Source: Scatomorpha pullicola
GTDB lineage: Bacteria; Bacillota; Clostridia; Oscillospirales; Oscillospiraceae
Direction: 5' to 3'
NCBI GenBank assembly: GCA_018716545.1
Contig: DVJU01000182.1
Location: 1 to 16,265, forward strand
Length of the DNA stretch: 16,265 nt
Below the pieces are notes generated by a model. That model did not search any database. It had not been told where the DNA came from and was given only the letters and a program-made list of their open reading frames with translations. The first letter of the stretch is position 1. Each line of letters opens with the position of its first letter. Shown piece by piece: positions 7,416 through 13,052 of this stretch. The position numbers and the translations under genes are program-made.

Positions 7416-8264
7416 TCACAGCAGCCCGTTTTGCAGCTCGGCGGCCTGTACGGTGTGCAGCGCCAGCACGGCGAAGCTTATCACGTTCACGCCGCCGTTG
7501 GCGGGAGCCACGTCCGCGCCGGCGGCCAGCGCGGCGTCGGTGTCCACGTCGCCGGAGTGTTCTTCGCCGGGCAGGCTGTCGCCGACATCCACGACATACT
7601 GTCCGGAGCGGAAGCAGCCCGCGCCCAGCAGTCCGTGGATGCCCGTGCCGCTTACGACGATGTCGCTCTCGCGGCAGAGAATGTCGAGGTTATCAACAGA
7701 CCCGCGGCAGAGCGTGACCACCGCGCCGCGCTCCAGCAGGAGCAGGGACAGCGGCTTGGCGGTGACCATGCTGCTGCCTATCAGCGTCACGCGCTTGCCC
7801 TCGACGGGTATCTTGTAGTAGTCCAGCAGCTCCATCGCCGCCTTCACCGGGCAGGGGGCGAACGCCCGGCCGTGTCCTGCAAAGATGGCCGACAGCGAGC
7901 TGAACGACACTCCGTCCACGTCCTTGACCGGCAGAAGCTTCGCACGCAGCAGATCCTCCGCCTCAACGCCGGGCAGCGGCCGCAGGAAAATGGCTCCGTG
8001 TATGGAGGCGTTTTGGTTTATGTTGTCCAGGTTTGAGCGCAGCCTGTTCATGTCGGGTATGTAGGCGCTGTAGGCCTCCACGCCGGCGGCGGCGCAGGCG
8101 TCGAGCGCCATTTGCTCGTACTGTGCGGTGGCGCTGCCGTCGTTGCGCGTGCGTATGACGGCTAGTGCGGGCACGATGCCGCGCTCACGCAGTGCGGCGG
8201 CGCGCTTTGCGGCTTCGGCCAGAATGGCCTTGGCCACGGGTTTTCCATCCAGAATCTTTGCCAT
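7416..8264 (-). CDS. folD: FolD-family methylenetetrahydrofolate dehydrogenase/cyclohydrolase, divergent active site
   Basis: A 282-aa protein with the overall FolD layout. FolD enzymes interconvert 5,10-methylene-, methenyl- and 10-formyl-tetrahydrofolate. Recognisable parts are I-L-D-G-K-P at the N-terminus, Tyr49, P-L-P at 96-98, K-D-V-D-G at 114-118, a Rossmann loop L-I-G-S-S near 161-165, and V-V-D-V-G near 224-228. Several hallmarks are changed. The catalytic lysine four residues after the conserved tyrosine is Ala53. The V-Q-L-P-L-P glutamine is Leu94. P-C-T-P-x-G is P-C-P-V-K-A. The usual T-P-V-P-G-G-V-G-P-M-T is A-P-A-N-G-G-V-N-V-I-S. Family membership is clear, but normal bifunctional activity is doubtful. 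ATG 8264 follows a GAGGAG RBS and is 1 base from the fchA stop, so the two are coupled. Confidence 0.85.
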   Translation of the reverse strand: MAKILDGKPVAKAILAEAAKRAAALRERGIVPALAVIRTRNDGSATAQYEQMALDACAAAGVEAYSAYIPDMNRLRSNLDNINQNASIHGAIFLRPLPGVEAEDLLRAKLLPVKDVDGVSFSSLSAIFAGHGRAFAPCPVKAAMELLDYYKIPVEGKRVTLIGSSMVTAKPLSLLLLERGAVVTLCRGSVDNLDILCRESDIVVSGTGIHGLLGAGCFRSGQYVVDVGDSLPGEEHSGDVDTDAALAAGADVAPANGGVNVISFAVLALHTVQAAELQNGLL

Positions 8265-8265
8265 G

Positions 8266-8835
8266 TCAGAATCTCTCCTCTATAGCAGCCAGTGCCGCGT
8301 CGATGATTGGTTCATACTTCTCTCTAACAAGCTCACACTCGCGCCTCAGCGTCATGCCGAAGACCTCGTCGGCCATGTGCGCGGCGTGAGCGACTATGCC
8401 CAGACGGCTGGCGCGCATAGCCGCGCGGCAGAGCTCCAGCGCGACGGCGGCGTCAGCGAGAGCGCCCTTCGGGCAGCTCTCCACCCCGGCGGCGAGTGTT
8501 TCGGCCGCGTCTGCAGCGGTGTACATGACCTCCGTGGGAATGTAGCAGGCCACGCGCAGAGCCGCGTCAAGGTGTGCTCCGCGGCCGGGGTCATCCTCCG
8601 GCAGAGCAAGGTACTTCTCCAGGGGCTTGAGCGCCTTGGCGTCCTCGTCCACCAGGTGCAGCATGTAGGCGCGTATGCGCTCCAGCTTGGCCGCGGCCTC
8701 CTCACCGGCCACAGCGCGAGCGGCGAGCGCCGCCGCCAGCGCGCCTGCCAGCGCCGCCGCCGCTCCGCCGCGAGGCTCGTCCCCGGCAAGGGATTTTGTG
8801 AATTCGGCCAGAGTTACATCGGCTGATTTGTCCAT
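8266..8835 (-). CDS. fchA: Cyclodeaminase/cyclohydrolase family protein (FchA-like)
   Basis: A 189-aa all-helical protein of the formiminotetrahydrofolate cyclodeaminase family, which releases ammonia from 5-formimino-THF to give 5,10-methenyl-THF. The N-terminal signature (family form S-P-T-P-G-G-G-S-x-A-A-L-A-G-A-L) appears at residues 19-33 as D-E-P-R-G-G-A-A-A-A-L-A-G-A-L, so the loop is recognisable but altered. The length suits a stand-alone FchA (~200 aa). ATG 8835 follows GGAG. It lies 7 bases after the ligase-like gene and 1 base before folD, and its product would feed the FolD reaction. The changed loop parallels the changed motifs in the neighbouring FolD, so the pair may have drifted together. 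Confidence 0.8.
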   Translation of the reverse strand: MDKSADVTLAEFTKSLAGDEPRGGAAAALAGALAAALAARAVAGEEAAAKLERIRAYMLHLVDEDAKALKPLEKYLALPEDDPGRGAHLDAALRVACYIPTEVMYTAADAAETLAAGVESCPKGALADAAVALELCRAAMRASRLGIVAHAAHMADEVFGMTLRRECELVREKYEPIIDAALAAIEERF

Positions 8836-8842
8836 GGTTACA

Positions 8843-10129
8843 TCACTCCAGTCTGTGTAGGGAATTTCTATTACAAGTTACGGATAGTCCGGAAAATACG
8901 CAGACAAACGGCAGAACAAAGCATGTTTCTATGGCGAACAGCGACTGCGCCAGGTACGAGAGCAGACACAGCGCAGCAGGTGCGGCCGCCGCTCCGCCGC
9001 GCCGGGTGAGCACATACGCCCAGCACGCGCACCAGAGCAGCAGCCCCGGCACGCCCAGGTCTGCAAGAGCGGTCAGCGCGGCGCTGTGGGCGTTGTCCGC
9101 GCGGGTGGTGACGGTCATGCCGGTCTCCTCCACGAAGCGGCTGAACTCCAGCGCAGAACGCATACCGAAGCTGCCGGGGCCTCCGCCCAGCAGCGGTTCC
9201 TCGGCGAACAGCCGCAGCGCCTCGCGCCAGATAGCCACGCGGCTGGAGCCGAAGCCGTCCTGCACACGCCCGTGCAGTATCTCGTGCGCCTCCCAAAGCG
9301 TGCCGGACTCTGGAGAGGTGAAATACAGCACGCAGAGCGCCGCACAGACCAGCGCCGTCTCGCAGGCCACCGTGAGGATAAACGAGCGGCGCTTGTGATT
9401 CAGGTAGACATAATACGGAACGCCTATGAGAGCCGCAGCCGCGATTCCCAGCAGCCCCGCTTCCGAGCGCGACAGAACCAGCACGGCCAGGCAAAGCGCG
9501 GAGGGCAGCAGGAGCCAGAGCCGGCGTCCGCGCTCAAACAGCGCCGTAAAGGCAAATAATGGGCAGCAAATGCAGAGGAATGAGCCAAGGATATTTGTGT
9601 TTCCCAGCGTCCCGAGAAAGGAACCGGCGTATTTTATGCCGGCGTCGTAGTAGTCCAGCCCCTCGGGGTAGAGCCACAGCGGATTCAGCCCCAGCAGCTG
9701 AAGCAGCGCCACGACGCAGCAGAGGGAGGCGGAGACGGCAAGTAAGTTGACATAATACTTTTTAATCTCCCCGTAGGCTGCGACGCCCAGCGCCGTGACG
9801 GCGTAGAGCGCCATGGGAAGCAGCCCGTCGTAGTTCCAGCCCATCAGCGTGCGGACGCCATACTCCGACGCGAGAGCGCTGACCGCCGCCCAGGCGAGCA
9901 GCGCGGAAAGCAGCGCCGCGAAGACCTTGGGACAGCGCGGCTTCTCACGGCGGCGAACGGCGAAGAATATGAGCAAAACAGCCCAAATCACGGTTATTAC
10001 AGCGTAAAATATGAACTTCCAGCGCGTAATTTGCGCATACCCGTCGAAGCCCGTCCAGAGAGGAAAGACGAGCAGGAGCAGACATATGTACTTGTCTGTT
10101 ATCCATCGGGCGAGACTTTTCATGCCCAT
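8843..10129 (-). CDS. O-antigen ligase / Wzy-like polymerase family membrane protein
   Basis: A 428-aa polytopic membrane protein with about ten or more hydrophobic helices. It carries the Wzy_C/O-antigen-ligase signature in its C-terminal third: Arg297-x-x-I-W-x-x-A-L-x-L-F, then P-L-L-G-G-G-P-G-S-F at ~312-321, the conserved His348 in D-N-A-H-S, and A-D-L-G-V-P-G-L-L-L-W near 356-366. Earlier, L-G-N-T-N-I-L-G-S at ~175-183 is also typical. Members join or polymerise lipid-linked glycans outside the membrane; in a Gram-positive this suggests surface polysaccharide or cell-wall glycan. ATG 10129 and ATG 10123 are both possible starts; neither has a good RBS, and the -10 box ends immediately before the first. 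It is first in an operon with fchA and folD, an odd functional mix. Confidence 0.85.
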   Translation of the reverse strand: MGMKSLARWITDKYICLLLLVFPLWTGFDGYAQITRWKFIFYAVITVIWAVLLIFFAVRRREKPRCPKVFAALLSALLAWAAVSALASEYGVRTLMGWNYDGLLPMALYAVTALGVAAYGEIKKYYVNLLAVSASLCCVVALLQLLGLNPLWLYPEGLDYYDAGIKYAGSFLGTLGNTNILGSFLCICCPLFAFTALFERGRRLWLLLPSALCLAVLVLSRSEAGLLGIAAAALIGVPYYVYLNHKRRSFILTVACETALVCAALCVLYFTSPESGTLWEAHEILHGRVQDGFGSSRVAIWREALRLFAEEPLLGGGPGSFGMRSALEFSRFVEETGMTVTTRADNAHSAALTALADLGVPGLLLWCACWAYVLTRRGGAAAAPAALCLLSYLAQSLFAIETCFVLPFVCVFSGLSVTCNRNSLHRLE

Positions 10130-10158
10130 ATATTAGCACAGCAAATCGCCAATATCAA
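10130..10158 (-). promoter_or_regulatory. Promoter of the ligase-fchA-folD operon
   Basis: On the minus strand TTGATA (plus-strand 10153-10158) is followed after 17 bases by TAATAT (10130-10135). The -10 box directly touches ATG 10129, so transcription would begin near the ATG at 10123. This implies a leaderless or nearly leaderless mRNA. Confidence 0.65.
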
Positions 10159-10167
10159 TCCGGCAAC

Positions 10168-10196
10168 TTGCACTATCTGCGAATCTGTGGTTTAAT
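10168..10196 (+). promoter_or_regulatory. Promoter of tatD, divergent from the ligase operon
   Basis: TTGCAC at 10168-10173, a 17-base spacer and an extended -10 (TGG then TTTAAT at 10191-10196) precede tatD. The predicted start near 10203 gives a leader of only about 10 bases, which would include the GAGGTGA ribosome binding site. The two divergent -35 boxes are 9 bases apart, so polymerases at this pair may compete. Confidence 0.6.
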
Positions 10197-10213
10197 GCAC
10201 ATGAGGTGAGAAG

Positions 10214-10978
10214 ATGTTTATCGATACGCACGCGCACTACGACAGCTCCAAGTTCGACGCCGACCGCGACGAGGTGCTCTCCTCCATGCCGGCGCTGGGC
10301 ATCGACTGTATAATAGACCCCGGCTGCGACGAGGCCAGCTCACGGGCGGCGCTGGCTCTGGCCGAGCGCTACCCCTTCGTCTACGCCGCCGTCGGCTGGC
10401 AGCCCGAGGAGTGGGAGAGCTGGGACATGTACTCCCCGGCCGTGGTCAGGGAGCTGGCCTCGCACCCCAAATGCGTGGCGATAGGCGAGATCGGCCTGGA
10501 CTACTACTGGGACAGAGAGCACAAGGAAATTATGTACGATATGTTCGTAACTCAGCTTGAACTGGCCTTGGAGCTGAACAAACCCGTCATAATCCACGAC
10601 CGCGAAGCCCACGCCGACTGCCTGAACATAACCGGGCGGTACAGCGGTCTGCGCGGCGTGTTCCACTGCTTTTCCGGCAGCCGCGAGATGGCGGAGCAGC
10701 TGCTCGGGCGCGGCTGGTACCTCGGCTTTGACGGGCCGGTGACCTACAAAAACGCCAAGAAGGCGCTCGAGGTGCTTGAGATAACGCCCCTGGACCGCAT
10801 CCTGCTGGAGACGGACAGTCCGTATCTCCCGCCGGTGCCGTTCAGAGGAGAGCGCAACGACTCAGGCAAGCTGCGCTGTATCGCGGAGAAGATAGCCGAG
10901 GTCAAGGGCGTCGGCGTGGAGGCGATAGCGCGCGCAAGCAGCGAAAACGCCCGGCGGCTGTTCGGGCTTGAACAGTAA
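10214..10978 (+). CDS. tatD: TatD family metal-dependent hydrolase (putative DNase)
   Basis: A 254-aa TIM-barrel metallohydrolase of the TatD family; characterised members are metal-dependent nucleases. Expected metal ligands are visible: His6 and His8 in D-T-H-A-H, Glu92 in G-E-I-G-L-D-Y, His128 in V-I-I-H-D-R, His151 in F-H-C-F-S-G, and Asp201 in E-T-D-S-P-Y-L-P-P. The usual G-x-H-P segment after the second strand reads G-W-Q-P (Gln63). That histidine is not among the ligands listed above, so the change may be tolerated. Length is normal. ATG 10214 follows GAGGTGA (10203-10209). The gene has its own promoter and is followed by two hairpins. Confidence 0.93.
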   Translation: MFIDTHAHYDSSKFDADRDEVLSSMPALGIDCIIDPGCDEASSRAALALAERYPFVYAAVGWQPEEWESWDMYSPAVVRELASHPKCVAIGEIGLDYYWDREHKEIMYDMFVTQLELALELNKPVIIHDREAHADCLNITGRYSGLRGVFHCFSGSREMAEQLLGRGWYLGFDGPVTYKNAKKALEVLEITPLDRILLETDSPYLPPVPFRGERNDSGKLRCIAEKIAEVKGVGVEAIARASSENARRLFGLEQ

Positions 10979-10982
10979 AAAA

Positions 10983-11000
10983 CCGGCCTCATGAGGCCGG
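10983..11000 (-). terminator. Intrinsic terminator for the minus-strand YcxB-like operon
   Basis: CCGGCCTC (10983-10990) pairs with GAGGCCGG (10993-11000). Read on the minus strand the stem is followed by TTTTTT then ACTG, the classical form. The plus strand has only A residues after the stem, so it serves the operon arriving from 11070. Confidence 0.8.
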
Positions 11001-11023
11001 CCGGAAAAAAGCGCTTTGACGTC

Positions 11024-11056
11024 GGAAGCCGGGGCACCTTTGGTGCCCCGGCTTCC
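11024..11056 (+). terminator. Long hairpin, probable terminator of tatD
   Basis: A perfect 15-bp stem (11024-11038 with 11042-11056) has a TTT loop. It is followed on the plus strand by TTACATATAG, a weak T-run. With the hairpin at 10983-11000 it makes a back-to-back pair between convergent genes. Confidence 0.65.
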
Positions 11057-11069
11057 TTACATATAGCTA

Positions 11070-11534
11070 CTACAGCACGACATACTTGGGCAGTACGTCC
11101 TTGAGCATCTCGCGGAACTCGCTCAGATCTCCCTCCAGCAGGTCGTGCTTTTGCAAAAGCGTGACCAGAGGACCGTAGATGAGCATTATAGTGTCCCTCG
11201 TCTCGATGGCTCCATAGAACTCGGTGAAGGGTATGTAGCTGGCGTGGGTCTTCATGCCCTCGTCGTAAAAGAGTATCCTGATGTCGTCCTTGGCGCACAG
11301 CTCGTCCTTGCCCTTGAGCAGCTTTCCTGCGGCCTTGTCGTAGGCGCCGCTCTTTGACGGGCGGGCGGGGCGCTCCTTCCCCTTGGCCTTCAGCTTGTCC
11401 TTGCGCTTCCAGAGAAAGGGGTACTTTGCACGGGAGACTATCTCGTTGCGCAGCTCCAGCGCGCGGCTGACCTGGGGCAGCAGCTTGTCTGTGTGGTAGG
11501 ACGTGAGGCGAAATATAAATCTTGGCTCCATCAT
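11070..11534 (-). CDS. YcxB-like-domain protein
   Basis: A 154-aa soluble, basic protein. Its C-terminal half has the feel of the YcxB-like domain: I-R-I-L-F-Y-D-E-G at ~85-93, then I-P-F-T-E-F-Y-G-A-I-E-T-R-D, a hydrophobic strand, and E-F-R-E-M-L near the end. In typical YcxB-like proteins two membrane helices come before this part. Here a lysine-rich linker (~40-75) takes their place and no membrane segment is seen. ATG 11534 overlaps the stop of the CooT-like gene in an ATGA arrangement, with GGGAGAG upstream, so translation is coupled. Its function is unknown; position suggests a role with the metal-binding proteins of the operon. Family assignment is tentative. Confidence 0.6.
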   Translation of the reverse strand: MMEPRFIFRLTSYHTDKLLPQVSRALELRNEIVSRAKYPFLWKRKDKLKAKGKERPARPSKSGAYDKAAGKLLKGKDELCAKDDIRILFYDEGMKTHASYIPFTEFYGAIETRDTIMLIYGPLVTLLQKHDLLEGDLSEFREMLKDVLPKYVVL

Positions 11535-11731
11535 TGCGCGCTCTCCCGTGGCTCTATGAGTATCACGTTGCTCGTCAGGTCAACGCTCTTGAGCGTGCCG
11601 GGCACGAGCTTCCTTGCGCCGAGCATGTCCGTCAGAGTTACGACCCCGTCCTCGACGGAGATGGCGGAGACATAGTTCATCAGGGGCTTGCGCTCGCCGC
11701 CCACCAGTTCATATGCGTCGGACAGGCACAT
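11531..11731 (-). CDS. CooT family nickel-binding-type small protein
   Basis: A 66-aa protein matching the CooT family: M-C-L-S-D at the N-terminus, I-S-V-E-D-G-V-V-T-L-T-D-M-L-G at ~25-38 and G-T-L-K-S-V-D-L at ~45-52. Characterised CooT from Rhodospirillum rubrum is a dimeric Ni(II)-binding protein of the carbon monoxide dehydrogenase system that uses Cys2. An ATG at 11737 would add M-T in front, but ATG 11731 puts Cys at position 2, as the family needs, and lies 9 bases from AGGAGG rather than 3. It sits between the His-rich gene and the YcxB-like gene. Metal specificity for nickel is inferred from the family. Confidence 0.8.
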   Translation of the reverse strand: MCLSDAYELVGGERKPLMNYVSAISVEDGVVTLTDMLGARKLVPGTLKSVDLTSNVILIEPRESAQ

Positions 11732-11733
11732 GG

Positions 11734-12048
11734 TCATTCGCCTCCTTTTACCAGCCGGAGGGCTTCCTCCAGCTTGTCGTTGCAGTGCCCGAAATAGTGC
11801 ACCGCGTCTCCGACCAGGTTGGCCGCCTCATGCTTGCCCTGAGCCTCCAGGGCGTGGGCTATATTGTGCAGCTCGTCGGCGTGGCTGCGGTTGTGCTCGA
11901 GCATGTAGCTCATGAGCGCAACGGTCTGCTCATAGCTCAGCTCGGGTGTGTCGGCGTGGCTGTGCTCGTGGTGGCAGGCGTGCTCGTGGGCATGCTCGTG
12001 GCCGCCGGAGTGCTCGCCGAAGTGCAGCATGGTTTTACGTTGGAGCAT
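11734..12048 (-). CDS. Histidine-rich putative metal-binding protein
   Basis: A 104-aa soluble protein starting at ATG 12048, 7 bases after AGGAGG (12056-12061); upstream in-frame ATGs lack an RBS. Residues 9-31 hold ten histidines and Cys25 in H-E-H-A-H-E-H-A-C-H-H-E-H-S-H style, like nickel/cobalt/zinc storage or chaperone tails. The rest is predicted helical, with histidines at 52, 56, 61 and 65 spaced along one helix face, and a final H-Y-F-G-H-C at 84-89. It is the first gene of the operon with the CooT-like and YcxB-like genes and diverges from a CooC-like ATPase gene. I do not recognise a named family. A metal buffering or delivery role is inferred from composition and context. Confidence 0.7.
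   Translation of the reverse strand: MLQRKTMLHFGEHSGGHEHAHEHACHHEHSHADTPELSYEQTVALMSYMLEHNRSHADELHNIAHALEAQGKHEAANLVGDAVHYFGHCNDKLEEALRLVKGGE
11741..11746 (-). promoter_or_regulatory. Ribosome binding site deciding the CooT-like start
   Basis: AGGAGG on the minus strand (plus-strand CCTCCT) lies 3 bases before ATG 11737 and 9 bases before ATG 11731. The second spacing is workable, the first is too short. This supports the start that leaves Cys at position 2. Confidence 0.6.
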
Positions 12049-12070
12049 GGTATCCCCTCCTTTTGCGTAC

Positions 12071-12096
12071 ATTATACAGCGCATCGCGCGTATAAT
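12071..12096. promoter_or_regulatory. Inverted repeat over the promoter, candidate operator
   Basis: ATTATAC (12071-12077) and GTATAAT (12090-12096) are perfect inverted arms. Inside them GCGC (12079-12082) and GCGC (12086-12089) extend the symmetry with a single unmatched A at 12078. The outer arms cover the -10 box and part of the -35 box of the minus-strand promoter, so a protein bound here would block it. It does not match the E. coli NikR consensus (GTATGA...TCATAC). Part of the symmetry is forced by the -10 box itself. Confidence 0.45.
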
Positions 12097-12099
12097 CAA
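12071..12099 (-). promoter_or_regulatory. Sigma-A promoter of the His-rich/CooT-like operon
   Basis: On the minus strand TTGATT (12094-12099) is followed after 17 bases by a perfect TATAAT (12071-12076). Transcription would start near 12064, leaving a short leader that includes the AGGAGG site for ATG 12048. Confidence 0.75.
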
Positions 12100-12193
12100 G
12101 CATATAAACCTCCAGGCGCGCGCCGAGTGTCGAAAAGTAGTTCAGGATTTTGAAACAACCTACAAAAATATTTCTCAAAATGCCGAGTTTATC

Positions 12194-12222
12194 TTGTAAA
12201 ATGTCCGAAAGTATGCTAAGCT
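12194..12222 (+). promoter_or_regulatory. Weak candidate promoter for the CooC-like/dehydratase operon
   Basis: TTGTAA (12194-12199) is followed after 17 bases by an extended -10-like TGC-TAAGCT (12214-12222), giving a ~40-base leader. An alternative, TTGTCA 12224-12229 with TAGAGT 12247-12252, is also spaced by 17 but would leave almost no leader. Neither -10 is strong. Confidence 0.3.
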
Positions 12223-12267
12223 TTTGTCAAGCGTTCCAAAGCCTTTTAGAGTAAAGGGGGGCTGCGT

Positions 12268-13035
12268 ATGAATGAACGCAAGGCGAAAATCATAGCGCTC
12301 GCAGGCAAAGGCGGGGTGGGGAAGACCTCGCTGGCCGCTACGATAGTGAGGGTGCTGACAGAGGACAGGCCGGGGTGCCGCGTCCTGGCCATAGACGCCG
12401 ACCCGGCCGTGGGACTCTCCACCGCCCTGGGCGTCACGGTCACGAGCACGCTCGACGATATACGCCGTGCGGTAATCAAAAGCGCAGAGGACGGCAGGCC
12501 GCGCGAGGCGATAGAGATGCTCAACGAGTCGCGCTTCCGCATCTTTGACACGATGGTGGAGACGAACGGCTTTTCCTTCCTGGCCATAGGACGGCCGGAG
12601 AACGAGGGCTGCTATTGCAGCGTGAACGCCTATCTCAAAGAGGTTGTGGGCATGCTGGCGGGGGACTTCGACTTCGTCGTGATAGACGGCGAGGCCGGGA
12701 TCGAGCAGATTCAGCGCCGCGTCATGGAGAAGGTCAGTCACCTGATACTTATATCCGACCAGAGCCGGAAGGGTACCCACGTGGCGGAGACTATCAAGGA
12801 GGTGGCCGACGAGCTGGTGATGTACGAGCATATCGGCGCCATCATCAACCGCGTCACCAATCCGGAGCTGAATCAGTACATATCGATAAAGGACGTGGAA
12901 ATACTCGCCTTTATCCCCGCTGATGAACAGCAGGCCGCCAACGACATACAGGGCAAGAGCGTCTTTGACTTGCCCGAGGACAGCAAAGTACTTTACGGAG
13001 TGAGGGAAGCGCTCCGCAAAATAGAGATCTTGTAA
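12268..13035 (+). CDS. CooC/MinD-type ATPase (SIMIBI class) with CxC motif
   Basis: A 255-aa P-loop ATPase of the CooC/MinD/NifH class. The deviant Walker A is A-G-K-G-G-V-G-K-T-S (12-21), with a switch-type D-A-D-P at 43-46 and the Walker B strand V-V-I-D-G-E at 137-142. The CooC-type C-Y-C motif is Cys115/Cys117 in E-N-E-G-C-Y-C-S-V-N. CooC proteins bind metal through this pair at the dimer interface and support ATP-dependent nickel insertion into carbon monoxide dehydrogenase. In this operon the partners are instead two 2-hydroxyacyl-CoA-dehydratase-family subunits, 17 bases downstream. It may thus be a maturation factor or an electron-delivering ATPase for them; that is inference. ATG 12268 follows a GGGGGG stretch. 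Confidence 0.85.
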   Translation: MNERKAKIIALAGKGGVGKTSLAATIVRVLTEDRPGCRVLAIDADPAVGLSTALGVTVTSTLDDIRRAVIKSAEDGRPREAIEMLNESRFRIFDTMVETNGFSFLAIGRPENEGCYCSVNAYLKEVVGMLAGDFDFVVIDGEAGIEQIQRRVMEKVSHLILISDQSRKGTHVAETIKEVADELVMYEHIGAIINRVTNPELNQYISIKDVEILAFIPADEQQAANDIQGKSVFDLPEDSKVLYGVREALRKIEIL

Positions 13036-13052
13036 GTGAGGTGTGAAATCAT

